The position numbers were made by a program, and so were the translations under genes. A DNA stretch of 38,995 bases. Source: Promethearchaeota archaeon. Lineage in GTDB: Archaea > Asgardarchaeota > Lokiarchaeia > Sigyniarchaeales > SOKP01. Below the pieces are notes generated by a model. It saw only the letters and a program-made list of their open reading frames with translations. It had not been told where the DNA came from and did no database searches. Location of the stretch: assembly GCA_011364975.1 (NCBI GenBank), contig RDOE01000028.1, positions 1-38,995 of the forward strand. Reading direction: 5' to 3'. Below, in pieces: positions 9,415-17,071 of this stretch. Numbering within the stretch: the first letter of the stretch is position 1; every line of letters starts with the position of its first letter.

Positions 9415-9987
9415 ATGAGTGAAGAAAAAGAAGAACTTCGAAAACTAATAATGGTTATTTCAGATCTTAGAGCTAAAGATGAAGAGAGGTATGAAGCTCA
9501 CGTATCTTTTATGAATGAAACAATTAAAATGATTACCGCGATTGAATCTCAAATGAATAAACATTGGTCAACAGTTTTGGATTCATTAAAAGAACTAAAT
9601 GAGAATATTAATAATAACCTTGATTCTTTACTTACGGGTATCAATCCTAAGGGACTTCGAGAAACTTCAAAATCATTACAAGAAATAATGGATACTATGA
9701 ATAAAAGTGTCCAATCTATGAATCTGGAAAAGGTTCTTAGTGAATTGAAGGTATTAAAATCATCTACGAGCCCAACTATGAATGCTCCCACTAATATTCC
9801 TGGGACTTTACCAGTTGGCCAACAACCAGAACCAATATCAGCGGGAATGAGTTTTAAATCCCCTTCACCTGTAGTATCTACCACTAAACAAGAATCGGAA
9901 GTATATGGATATGTCCCTCAGAAAAAGAAAAAGGACGAAGACGAAGATGAACCTCATCTTATGAAACCTTCAGATCTTTTCAAGTAA
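9415..9987 (+). CDS. Unknown coiled-coil protein with charged tail, 190 aa
   Basis: Not recognised. Residues 1-110 are predicted helical with heptad character (MSEEKEELRKLIMVISDLRA, later LDSLKELNENINNNLDSLLT), followed by a Pro/Ser/Thr-rich linker (about 113-160) and a highly charged KKKKDEDEDE stretch ending in HLMKPSDLFK. The layout of coiled coil, flexible linker and short hydrophobic terminal peptide suggests an adaptor or scaffold whose end docks onto a partner; that is inference. No membrane segment or signal peptide is seen. It stands alone between convergent neighbours and is probably monocistronic. Confidence 0.75.
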   Translation: MSEEKEELRKLIMVISDLRAKDEERYEAHVSFMNETIKMITAIESQMNKHWSTVLDSLKELNENINNNLDSLLTGINPKGLRETSKSLQEIMDTMNKSVQSMNLEKVLSELKVLKSSTSPTMNAPTNIPGTLPVGQQPEPISAGMSFKSPSPVVSTTKQESEVYGYVPQKKKKDEDEDEPHLMKPSDLFK

Positions 9988-10007
9988 TCTTTAGTCTTTA
10001 AAATTAA

Positions 10008-11360
10008 TTATATTCGTAATTTTTCGATAAAAGGTCTTAAATTGCTTTTTACTTCATCTACATTCTCTCCAATTTTCTTAAAGGTAATAACAGTCGCAGG
10101 AAGGTCTAATTCTCTTTTAATTTTTAACATTAAATTGTTATAGATACTCGAAATCGATGGACACCCAAAAACTTGGTTAAATATTAATCCATCAATTTCT
10201 AAATTTTTAGCAGAAGTCAAATATGAATCGGTCATGTTCTGGTCATCGCACCCAATGCCTTTTTTTGACGCGTTTAAAAGAAACTTCGCATACTCCTCGA
10301 TTGGGTCAGAGTTTTGAGACACGGGAATTTCCTCTAAAAGTCCTAAAATGTCCCAATCCGCATAAATAGTCCGACCCCCTAATTCATAAATAATCTCATG
10401 AATTTCTGGTTCATAACCTGCATAAATGGGAGAAAATAGTAACCGTGGCATATTTGAAGTATCCATCCCTACTTTTTTATTAATCCGCTTCCTCATTTCT
10501 TTGACTATTTGGCTTATATTTTCTAGATATCTCTGAGGATTAGAATTATAATCTTGAAAGGTGATAGTTAATAAAGCTAATATTTCAGCAAATGTAGCGG
10601 GATTGCAAGGATAAAAATCTGATGCACTTATCTCATAAAGAATGGTTTTATAAAACCGCTTTACTTGATTTCCTATTCTGAATTGTTTTTGCAGACTATT
10701 ATCAGATATAAAGTTTCCTGTTAACGCTTCTAGTTTTTCAATTGCATTTTTAATATTATTTACCATTTGTTCAAGAGCTAAATCTTCATTATTGAGTTCT
10801 TTAGAAGGAATATCAACCCAAATTTGATTTGGGACTAATAATTTTAAGGATTCAGATAATTTATTCCACTCACCGCAACGCATGGCAAAATTAAGATTAG
10901 CATCTACATTTTTTCCTTTCGACTTATGCATTCCGTAAAGAGCTTTAACACCATAACATAGTTCTTCTGCTAAATCTTCTTGGACACCTAAATCATACAG
11001 TTCATTATATTTTTCATTTATTGATGAAACAACGTCCTCCAATATTTTATCTACAAGTTTAAAAACATCAAATTGACGAGCAAAATCTAATACTTTGGAA
11101 GTTAATCCCCATCCTAATACGCTAGTAGCAGAATTTAAGGCAGTAAGATATGTATTAATTTTAAAAGATTCCATTCTAATAGGAAATACTGGTATCGCAC
11201 CTACTGCAAACACTAGATCGGGAAATCCTAATGCAACTGAAACTAATTTTTTTCTTTCTCTTAATTTTTTCCTTCTTAAATAATCTCTTCCAGATAAAAA
11301 ATTAAAAGCCATTTTCAGTACTGGGGTAAAACTTATAATGTCATCGGCATATATGCTCGT
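10008..11360 (-). CDS. 2-hydroxyacyl-CoA dehydratase family (HgdB/BcrB-like) subunit, paralogue 1; ACG start proposed
   Basis: About 450 residues, same family as the gene at 15713-17071; over half of aligned positions look identical by eye. Candidate Fe-S ligand cysteines occur in RCGEWNKL, YPCNPATF and FGCPSI, conserved in the paralogue. Such subunits carry a [4Fe-4S] cluster and dehydrate 2-hydroxyacyl-CoA or reduce an aryl-CoA in amino-acid or aromatic fermentation, activated by an HgdC-type ATPase. The first in-frame ATG is 11312, but 15 upstream codons (SIYADDIISFTPVLK) match the N-terminus of the paralogue (SLYADEIIRFSSVLK) with mostly synonymous differences, so they are translated. At the position of the paralogue's ATG this copy has ACG (11358-11360), with GGAG at 11372-11375. 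No ATG, GTG or TTG exists upstream in frame. It has no intact partner subunit beside it. Confidence 0.85.
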   Translation of the reverse strand, partial: TSIYADDIISFTPVLKMAFNFLSGRDYLRRKKLRERKKLVSVALGFPDLVFAVGAIPVFPIRMESFKINTYLTALNSATSVLGWGLTSKVLDFARQFDVFKLVDKILEDVVSSINEKYNELYDLGVQEDLAEELCYGVKALYGMHKSKGKNVDANLNFAMRCGEWNKLSESLKLLVPNQIWVDIPSKELNNEDLALEQMVNNIKNAIEKLEALTGNFISDNSLQKQFRIGNQVKRFYKTILYEISASDFYPCNPATFAEILALLTITFQDYNSNPQRYLENISQIVKEMRKRINKKVGMDTSNMPRLLFSPIYAGYEPEIHEIIYELGGRTIYADWDILGLLEEIPVSQNSDPIEEYAKFLLNASKKGIGCDDQNMTDSYLTSAKNLEIDGLIFNQVFGCPSISSIYNNLMLKIKRELDLPATVITFKKIGENVDEVKSNLRPFIEKLRI

Positions 11361-11375
11361 GATATTGTCATCTCC
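11358..11375 (-). promoter_or_regulatory. Ribosome-binding site and proposed ACG start of HgdB-like paralogue 1
   Basis: Read on the minus strand: GGAG (11375-11372), an 11-base spacer, then ACG AGC. The paralogue at 17086-17069 has GGAG, an 11-base spacer, then ATG AGT. The identical geometry shows ACG sits exactly where the start codon should be. Confidence 0.6.
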
Positions 11376-12012
11376 ATCTAAATTAAAGTAAAGATCGTTA
11401 AATTGCTTAATATAATTAAGAATTAGTAATTATATTGTAATAAAATTTATGAGAATAGATAATATTAAGAAATTCTAACCAGAAAATTATTATATGATAA
11501 TTAGATTTTTGGAAAATAACCTTAAATAAATAAATTGTAATTAAAATTGTGGAGATAGAATAAGTAGTATTTTATATTTTTCTTAAATTCTAAAAAAGTA
11601 TTTGTAAATTAAATTTTGGAATAAAAAGTATGTAGATATAGAATTTTACTCCAAAATCCTTCTTTAAATGCAATTTTTCAGCAATAAATTATGAATTTTT
11701 AGTTTTACATAAAAATAAATAAAAGGATTCACTTGTTTAATTGTAGTAGAATTGATTATTGCTTTATACTTTTATACATAAAATTTTTGTTAGAAAATTA
11801 TCTAAAAGTATAATATTTTGGAATTTTAATCAATTTTTCATTTTATTAGTTGTTTCAAAAACACTATTCTATGATTATTGGATGTTTTAAAGAGGAATAT
11901 TCTCAATAGTTTAATTCTTCAAATGAGTTACAGAGTTTAAAGCTAGAAATTTTGTAAATATAAAGAAATTTTTGTAAAGAAAAACCAACAGAATTCAAAA
12001 AAAGATTCTAAA
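11376..12012. other. AT-rich intergenic stretch without a convincing gene; contains an imperfect palindrome
   Basis: About 640 bases with dense stops in all frames and no recognisable protein or RNA gene. The only clear structure is an inverted repeat at 11613-11626 and 11644-11657 (ATTTTGGAATAAAA / TTTTACTCCAAAAT), 13 of 14 positions paired around a 17-base loop. Related TTTTGGA words occur near 11507 and 11815. No transposase, terminal duplication or tRNA was seen. Confidence 0.6.
11613..11657. repeat. Imperfect inverted repeat (14-bp arms, 17-base loop)
   Basis: The left arm ATTTTGGAATAAAA pairs with the right arm TTTTACTCCAAAAT with a single A-C mismatch. It lies in a gene-free stretch about 250 bases from the nearest proposed start. 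It could be a terminator, a protein-binding palindrome or the remnant of a small element. Confidence 0.55.
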
Positions 12013-12210
12013 ATGACTAAAAGAAAAAAAAGTAAGAAAAGAATTTTCATTAAAACAAAATTAGAAATATTTTCAAATATAAAAGCTAGATCCAAGAATA
12101 AGAAAGTTAGAAATGAAATTTCTGAAGATTTAGAAAAAATAAATTTAACACCAGAAGATTTAATCTTAATTGAATATATTGATAAGAAAATATCGGAATC
12201 AAAAAAATAG
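12013..12210 (+). CDS. Small basic protein, 65 aa, unknown
   Basis: ATG-started frame of 65 residues with a strongly basic N-terminus (MTKRKKSKKRIFIKTKLEIF) and a more acidic helical C-terminus (INLTPEDLILIEYIDKK). The amphipathic tail and basic head would suit a nucleic-acid-binding or ribosome-associated small protein, but no family is recognised. The opposite strand also has an open frame over this stretch, with a hydrophobic, low-complexity translation; the plus-strand reading is preferred for its balanced charge and the following small gene on the same strand. No good ribosome-binding site is visible. Confidence 0.45.
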   Translation: MTKRKKSKKRIFIKTKLEIFSNIKARSKNKKVRNEISEDLEKINLTPEDLILIEYIDKKISESKK

Positions 12211-12255
12211 TTTAAAATCATTTATCTAAAGAAATATGTTATGATTTGAAATAAA

Positions 12256-12363
12256 ATGACTAAATATTATTGCTTAAAATGTGAAAAATACCATTATCGA
12301 GGAAAGATTTATAATAATCACTTACAATTTAAAAGAGAACAAAATTACAACTTAGACCGATAG
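12256..12363 (+). CDS. Micro zinc-finger protein, 35 aa
   Basis: A 35-residue frame from ATG 12256 to TAG 12361-12363. It reads MTKYYCLKCEKYHYRGKIY and then NNHLQFKREQNYNLDR. Cys6, Cys9, His13 and His22 form a plausible single zinc site, and the CxKCxKYHYRGKIYxxHL pattern looks like a short finger of the kind common at the ends of longer archaeal proteins. It may be a genuine microprotein or the surviving start of a longer gene. It lies 45 bases after the 65-aa gene and 90 bases before the next gene on the same strand. Confidence 0.5.
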   Translation: MTKYYCLKCEKYHYRGKIYNNHLQFKREQNYNLDR

Positions 12364-12453
12364 CCAAACGGCAAATTCTACTACTAATAAGAAAGATGGA
12401 AAATTCAAAAATGCCTGAATTTTATAAAAAACAAATTACGAGGGTAATTGTTT

Positions 12454-13716
12454 ATGAGAACAAAAACGATTGAAAAAATATTGTCCTTAAAGGATATTAA
12501 TTCGATGATTAAGCAAATAATTAGCTCTCAGTTTACAATTTCGGATAAATCTCTGATTTGTAATGATTATTTATTAATTATCGGAATTAATGAAAAAAAT
12601 GCAATATTAATTATTAGAGCCTCTATTGATAAAGATTTCGAGAGAACCTATTTATCAGTTTTGGTGTTATCAATCAATTCATGCATCAAAAATTCAACTT
12701 TAAATACTATCTCAAATACTAATATTGAGCAGATGGTAAGTAAAATTATACAAGAATTAGAAAATAAAGGAGAAAATGCATACAATTATCCTTTTATTGG
12801 TTTATCTAACTTAGAACAACCATCTTCCTCAGAAATAATAAAATTATTAAAAATAGAGACAAAAATTATTAATTTAATTTTAAAAAATTTATCTCGAGTT
12901 TATGGATATTCTGACCATATTCCAAAATTTCCTTTTTCAATAACCTATGTAGATGGAAAAAGGGAATTTTGGGAAAATTTTTATTACTCCTATGTAGTAT
13001 TAATCGAAAAAAAATTAAAAAATTTGTACCAAAAGGAAATAGAAATTTATCAGAATTACGATTTTGCCTTAACTAATGACATTTTCCCTAGGATTATTGA
13101 TCTGGTTATAATTGAAAAATTCAAAGTAAAAATAGAATTGGAGGCGCAAAAAAAAAGGAATGAACTAGAAACTGAGCCTTCTGAGATGTACAATTATATC
13201 ATAACCTTTATATATTGCAATAGAAACTCCAAACCTTATGATTTGATGAATCTATTAAAGTTTATGAATGAAATTAAGAATTTTTCAACAAGTTTTAAGC
13301 AAAAAAATAAAAATGTTTGTAATGAAATTCGCTGTCAAATGATAATAGTATCAATACTTGGATTTGAATCTAAAGTTGAAGAATACTTAAGGACCCATTT
13401 ATTTAGGCAAACAGATTATATAATCCCAATTTTTGTTATCCCTCCTGTCAAAGATGAACTATGGCATAATTTCATAGATTATGAAAATACACGAACAGAA
13501 AAACCCGGAAAGAGAAAAGAGTTAGAGAAGATTATACAAATAAGTAAAAATCAAGATATCTCTGCTGCTTTTAGATTTAGTAGAGCAAAAACAGCACTTA
13601 ATGAATATGAAGAAATTGTTGAAAGAGAGAAAATGGCAAAACTAGATGAGGAATTTTTAAACAAATGGCATTTAATATTAAATGTCTCTGACTCAAAAGA
13701 ATTATTGAAAATTTAA
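12454..13716 (+). CDS. Hypothetical protein, 420 aa, unknown
   Basis: Not recognised. Soluble, alternating helix and strand, very rich in Ile, Asn and Lys; no signal peptide or membrane segment. I chose ATG 12454 over the in-frame TTG at 12448 because GAGGGT at 12440-12445 is eight bases ahead of it. Isolated features are a cysteine pair around residue 285-292 (VCNEIRCQM), a hydrophobic block ending DYIIPIFVIPP that could be a buried strand, and a charged helical C-terminus (EYEEIVEREKMAKLDEEFL). The codon and residue bias is even more AT-driven than in its neighbours, consistent with an accessory gene. No family assignment is possible by eye. Confidence 0.65.
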   Translation: MRTKTIEKILSLKDINSMIKQIISSQFTISDKSLICNDYLLIIGINEKNAILIIRASIDKDFERTYLSVLVLSINSCIKNSTLNTISNTNIEQMVSKIIQELENKGENAYNYPFIGLSNLEQPSSSEIIKLLKIETKIINLILKNLSRVYGYSDHIPKFPFSITYVDGKREFWENFYYSYVVLIEKKLKNLYQKEIEIYQNYDFALTNDIFPRIIDLVIIEKFKVKIELEAQKKRNELETEPSEMYNYIITFIYCNRNSKPYDLMNLLKFMNEIKNFSTSFKQKNKNVCNEIRCQMIIVSILGFESKVEEYLRTHLFRQTDYIIPIFVIPPVKDELWHNFIDYENTRTEKPGKRKELEKIIQISKNQDISAAFRFSRAKTALNEYEEIVEREKMAKLDEEFLNKWHLILNVSDSKELLKI

Positions 13717-13721
13717 ACCGA

Positions 13722-13780
13722 GATTATAGATAAATTATTATCTTAATTAGTTGTTTCATAATTGGTAATAATTTATAATC
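13722..13780. terminator. Inverted repeat after the 420-aa gene, possible terminator
   Basis: GATTAT plus AAATTATTA at 13722-13740 (interrupted by a four-base bulge) is complementary to TAATAATTTATAATC at 13766-13780. It begins five bases after the stop codon at 13716. AT-only stems are weak, so a terminator role is tentative. Confidence 0.35.
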
Positions 13781-13901
13781 TATAGATAAATAAACGTGAT
13801 TAAACTCCTCTTAGTTAGAGAAATATGCAAAGAAATTCAAAATGCATTGAAAATTGTATTTTGATAAATTATTTAATTAAAAAAGAGTTGATACAAAAAA
13901 A

Positions 13902-15092
13902 ATGAGTATTTATAATTATAAGTATTTAATTATTGGAGGGGGAATGACTGCTGATGCTGCGGTTCGCGGAATACGTGAACACGATCCCAATGGAACAATT
14001 GGTTTGATTAGTAGTGAAGAATATGCTCCCTATGCACGCCCTCCCTTATCTAAATCTCTTTGGAAGGGGGAAGAAACAGTTGAGGATATCGATTTAAACA
14101 CTGCTGAAGTAGAACTCGAAATGCATTTAGGTCAAGTGGTGAAAAAAATTGATCTTGCTAAAAAAATAGTATATGATGAAAAAGGAAATAAGTACAATTA
14201 TGAAAAAGTGCTAATGGCAACAGGAGGTATCCCCAAAAGGCTTCCAAATATTGAAGAAGCAGGCATAATTTACTATAGAACTCTTTCCGATTATAAAAAA
14301 TTAAAAGATTTGGTAAATAAAAACAAAACCTTCGGAGTTATAGGGGGAGGATTTATAGGCTCGGAAATTGCGGCGGCAATAAAAATTTATAAACCAGATT
14401 CAAAAATAACCATGATTTTCCTTGAAACTGGAATTGGAGCTCTAATTTTTCCCAAAAAGTTAAGTAATTTCCTTAACAATTATTATCAAAAAAAGGGTAT
14501 TGAGATTGCCGCAGGTGAAATGGTAAAAAGTATCGTTAAACAAGAAAAAGGTTATGTGGTTGAGACTAAAAGTGGTAAAAAGTTTAAGTTTGATGTTATA
14601 ATAGCTGGTTTGGGAATAAATCCGAATACAGAATTAATAAAAGGAACAAATATTAAAATTGATAATGGGATTATAGTAAATAAATTCCTTCAAACAAATG
14701 ATATTGATGTTTTTGCTGCAGGTGATGTAGCAATTTATTATAATACTGCACTTAATAAGCTAATTCGTGTCGAACATGAAGATAACGCTATAAGCATGGG
14801 AGAAATTGCAGGTCAAAACATGGCGGGTGCAAATTTACCTTATGATCATATATCTTATTTTTACTCGGATTTGTTCGATCTTGGATATGAAGCAGTTGGT
14901 ATTTTAGATTCAAATTTAGAAATTGTGGAAGATTGGAAAGAACCATTCGAGGAAGGTGTCATATATTATCTAAAAGAGGGAAAAATTCAAGGAGTATTAC
15001 TATGGAACGTTTGGGAAAAAACTGATGAAGCTCGTGGACTAATCGCTAAAGCTGGACCATTCTCACCTAAAAATTTGAAGGATCGAATTTAA
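13902..15092 (+). CDS. FAD/NAD(P)-dependent oxidoreductase (AIF / ferredoxin-reductase type)
   Basis: 396 residues with the standard two-dinucleotide fold: FAD-binding GGGMTADAA at about 12-20, ATGG near 106, the NAD(P)-binding GVIGGGFIGSE at about 147, and the second FAD motif VFAAGDVA near 275. YAPYARPPLSKSLW is the signature stretch of the apoptosis-inducing-factor/rubredoxin-reductase subfamily. The whole protein contains no cysteine, so a disulfide- or CoA-disulfide-reductase mechanism and the Cys-dependent NADH oxidases are excluded; electron transfer from NAD(P)H to ferredoxin, rubredoxin or a quinone-like acceptor is more likely. The C-terminal DWKEPFEEGVIYYLKEGKIQ...LLWNVWEKTDEARGLI segment fits the AIF-type C-domain. 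A T9 tract follows 30 bases after the stop. Confidence 0.9.
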   Translation: MSIYNYKYLIIGGGMTADAAVRGIREHDPNGTIGLISSEEYAPYARPPLSKSLWKGEETVEDIDLNTAEVELEMHLGQVVKKIDLAKKIVYDEKGNKYNYEKVLMATGGIPKRLPNIEEAGIIYYRTLSDYKKLKDLVNKNKTFGVIGGGFIGSEIAAAIKIYKPDSKITMIFLETGIGALIFPKKLSNFLNNYYQKKGIEIAAGEMVKSIVKQEKGYVVETKSGKKFKFDVIIAGLGINPNTELIKGTNIKIDNGIIVNKFLQTNDIDVFAAGDVAIYYNTALNKLIRVEHEDNAISMGEIAGQNMAGANLPYDHISYFYSDLFDLGYEAVGILDSNLEIVEDWKEPFEEGVIYYLKEGKIQGVLLWNVWEKTDEARGLIAKAGPFSPKNLKDRI

Positions 15093-15121
15093 TTCTTCAT
15101 CACTCTAGAAGTTATTATTGA

Positions 15122-15130
15122 TTTTTTTTT
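15122..15130 (+). terminator. Oligo-T terminator after the oxidoreductase gene
   Basis: Nine consecutive T on the coding strand, 30 bases after the stop codon at 15092. Archaeal RNA polymerase terminates on T-runs without needing a hairpin. Confidence 0.55.
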
Positions 15131-15214
15131 ATTTAAGATTAAAAGTTACTACACTTAATTCCATTATTTCAAAAGATGCAAAATTTTTAAGGGCACATTC
15201 AATAAGCATTAAGA

Positions 15215-15222
15215 TTTAAATA
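15215..15222 (+). promoter_or_regulatory. TATA box of the DUF2061 gene
   Basis: TTTAAATA is a good archaeal TATA element. Its centre lies about 27 bases before 15246, so transcription should begin at or next to the GTG proposed as the start of the DUF2061 gene, giving a leaderless mRNA. Confidence 0.5.
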
Positions 15223-15245
15223 TAAAGTGAAGATTGATTTATTTT

Positions 15246-15710
15246 GTGACCGCTAAAAATATTGAGTGGAAAAGCAGTTTAATAAAGAGCTTAATATATA
15301 GAGCTATAACGGTTGTGCTTGGAACATTTACGGCTTATATTTTAACAGGTAGTATTGCGATTGCTACAGGTACAGCACTTTTAACGGAATTGGTACAAGG
15401 TATCAATTATTTTATTTATGAGTTAATTTGGAGCAATATTGCAAGAAGAAAGCTTGAAAAGCGTATAATTGAAAAGATAAAAAGAAAAGAAATTAAATTG
15501 AACATAAATTATAGCTCCATTAAAGAATTGGTGTATGTGTTTTCTCAAATTGATACTTTTGATCCTAAATTATATTTGTCTACGCTAAACATTTTTACCA
15601 GTATGTTAGAAAATGAGGAATTAGAGGAGCTTAGAGAAGATATTCAAAAATATAAAGATCATTTTGTAAGAGTCCATTCAAAAAGGAAATTGTTTTTTCC
15701 CGAAAATTAA
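15246..15710 (+). CDS. DUF2061-type small membrane protein with C-terminal extension
   Basis: About 154 residues. The N-terminal half is the DUF2061 unit: SLIKSLIYRAITVVLGTF, AYILTG, SIAIATGTALLTELVQGINYFIYELIW, predicting two membrane helices. DUF2061 proteins are normally about 70-80 residues; here a basic linker (ARRKLEKRIIEKIKRKEIK) and a helical, acidic cytosolic domain of about 85 residues are added. No ATG start exists. GTG 15246 is preferred over TTG 15234 because the TATA box at 15215-15222 places the transcript start there and the DUF begins soon after. Function unknown. It converges on the HgdB paralogue with 2 bp between. Confidence 0.75.
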   Translation: MTAKNIEWKSSLIKSLIYRAITVVLGTFTAYILTGSIAIATGTALLTELVQGINYFIYELIWSNIARRKLEKRIIEKIKRKEIKLNINYSSIKELVYVFSQIDTFDPKLYLSTLNIFTSMLENEELEELREDIQKYKDHFVRVHSKRKLFFPEN

Positions 15711-15712
15711 CC

Positions 15713-17071
15713 TTAAGTTAGCATCTCCATAAATGCACCCAAACGAGTTTTTACCTGTTCTAAATTCTCACCTATTCTATTGAAGGTTAACGCAATCGCA
15801 GGAATCTCTAAATCTTTACGAGTTTTTTCTTTTAACAATGTGAAACAGTTTGAAATAGAATGACATCCGAAAAGTTGGTTAAACACTACGCCATCTACTT
15901 TTGTTTTTTCTGCAACCCGGATATATGAATTCGTTAAAGTATTATTATCACATCCAACTCCATTTTCAGTGATATTAAGTAAAAACTTAGCATATGCTTC
16001 TATTGGATTGGTAGTATTAGAAATTGGAACCTCATCTAGAAATCTTAAGACATCCCAGTCCGCATATAATGCTCTACCTCCTAATTCATAGATGATTTCA
16101 TGAGTTTGGGGTTCCCAACCTCCAAACATTGGTGTGACCAATACTTTTGGCATTTCTGAAACATCCATACCTATGCCTTTACGAATCCGTTCTCTCATTT
16201 CATTTACCATCTGGTGAATATTTTCAGCATAGCGTTTGGCGTTAGAATTATAATCTTGGAAACTAATACTTAGCAAGGCGAGTACTTCACTAAAAGTCGC
16301 GGGGTTACAAGGGTAAAAATCAGAAGTACCTATATCATATAAAATTGTTTTATAATCCTGTTTAATCTGATTAGCTACTTTAAAATGATCACGCATAATA
16401 TTTTGATTATATGAATTTCCGCTCAATGTTTCAAGCTGGTGAATCACATCTGATAAATTTTCAATCAATAATTCTAAAGCATTACCGATATTTCTTGGAG
16501 GAATATCTAACCAAATCTGTTTTACATTACCATCTATTGCTTTTAATGATTCCAAATATTTGTTCCAAGCGCTACATCTAATAGAATAATTCATGTTAGC
16601 ACTTACATTCTTGGATTTTGTAACATACATCCCCACTAAAGTTTTAAGCGCAAAACAAAAATCGCTTGAAATTCCACGCTCTACACCAATATCAAACATT
16701 TCATTATACTTTTCATTCAAAGTTTCAATAACGTCGTCAATTATTTGATCTATTACTTTATTAACTTCATTAATACCCATATTCTTTACATAACCTAAGA
16801 ATTTTGAAACATTATCCCACCCGAATAAGGAAGCACTCGATCCTAATAAGGAAAGGTATTTGCTTATTTTAAAGACATGCATTCTTATGGGAAAGACTGG
16901 AACTAAATTAGGAAAGCCATAGATTAAATCTGAAAACGGTAAAGCTACGGAGATTAAATGTTTTTTTTCTCTGAGCTTCAATCTTTTTAATTCTTCTCTT
17001 CCGGCAATAAGATTGTAAGACATTTTTAAAACAGAAGAAAATCGTATAATTTCATCAGCGTATAAACTCAT
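15713..17071 (-). CDS. 2-hydroxyacyl-CoA dehydratase family (HgdB/BcrB-like) subunit, paralogue 2
   Basis: 452 residues, intact. Shares RCSAWNKY, TSDFYPCNPATF, a SFQDYNSNAKRY block, EIIYELGGR, and FGCHSI with the copy at 10008-11360, and the cysteines of these motifs are likely cluster ligands. The C-terminus IPAIALTFNRIGENLEQVKTRL and GAFMEML is the normal end of the family. The start ATG 17071 overlaps the TAA of the upstream small subunit (TAATG) and is preceded by GGAG at 17083-17086, so it was translationally coupled to that gene. Predicted role: one half of a heterodimeric Fe-S dehydratase/reductase that accepts electrons from the HgdC-type activator encoded upstream on the same strand. 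Both partners beside it are damaged in this sequence, so its activity here is doubtful unless partners exist elsewhere. Confidence 0.9.
   Translation of the reverse strand: MSLYADEIIRFSSVLKMSYNLIAGREELKRLKLREKKHLISVALPFSDLIYGFPNLVPVFPIRMHVFKISKYLSLLGSSASLFGWDNVSKFLGYVKNMGINEVNKVIDQIIDDVIETLNEKYNEMFDIGVERGISSDFCFALKTLVGMYVTKSKNVSANMNYSIRCSAWNKYLESLKAIDGNVKQIWLDIPPRNIGNALELLIENLSDVIHQLETLSGNSYNQNIMRDHFKVANQIKQDYKTILYDIGTSDFYPCNPATFSEVLALLSISFQDYNSNAKRYAENIHQMVNEMRERIRKGIGMDVSEMPKVLVTPMFGGWEPQTHEIIYELGGRALYADWDVLRFLDEVPISNTTNPIEAYAKFLLNITENGVGCDNNTLTNSYIRVAEKTKVDGVVFNQLFGCHSISNCFTLLKEKTRKDLEIPAIALTFNRIGENLEQVKTRLGAFMEMLT

Noticed and set aside
11943..12221. 92-residue hydrophobic frame on the minus strand
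   Set aside because: Low-complexity Phe/Leu/Ile translation caused by reading A-rich coding sequence in reverse; overlaps the 65-aa gene.
12350..12420. tRNA-like D-arm words (GATAGCCAAACGG) after the micro zinc-finger gene
   Set aside because: No acceptor stem, no T-arm with a GTTC-type loop, and no anticodon stem could be formed.
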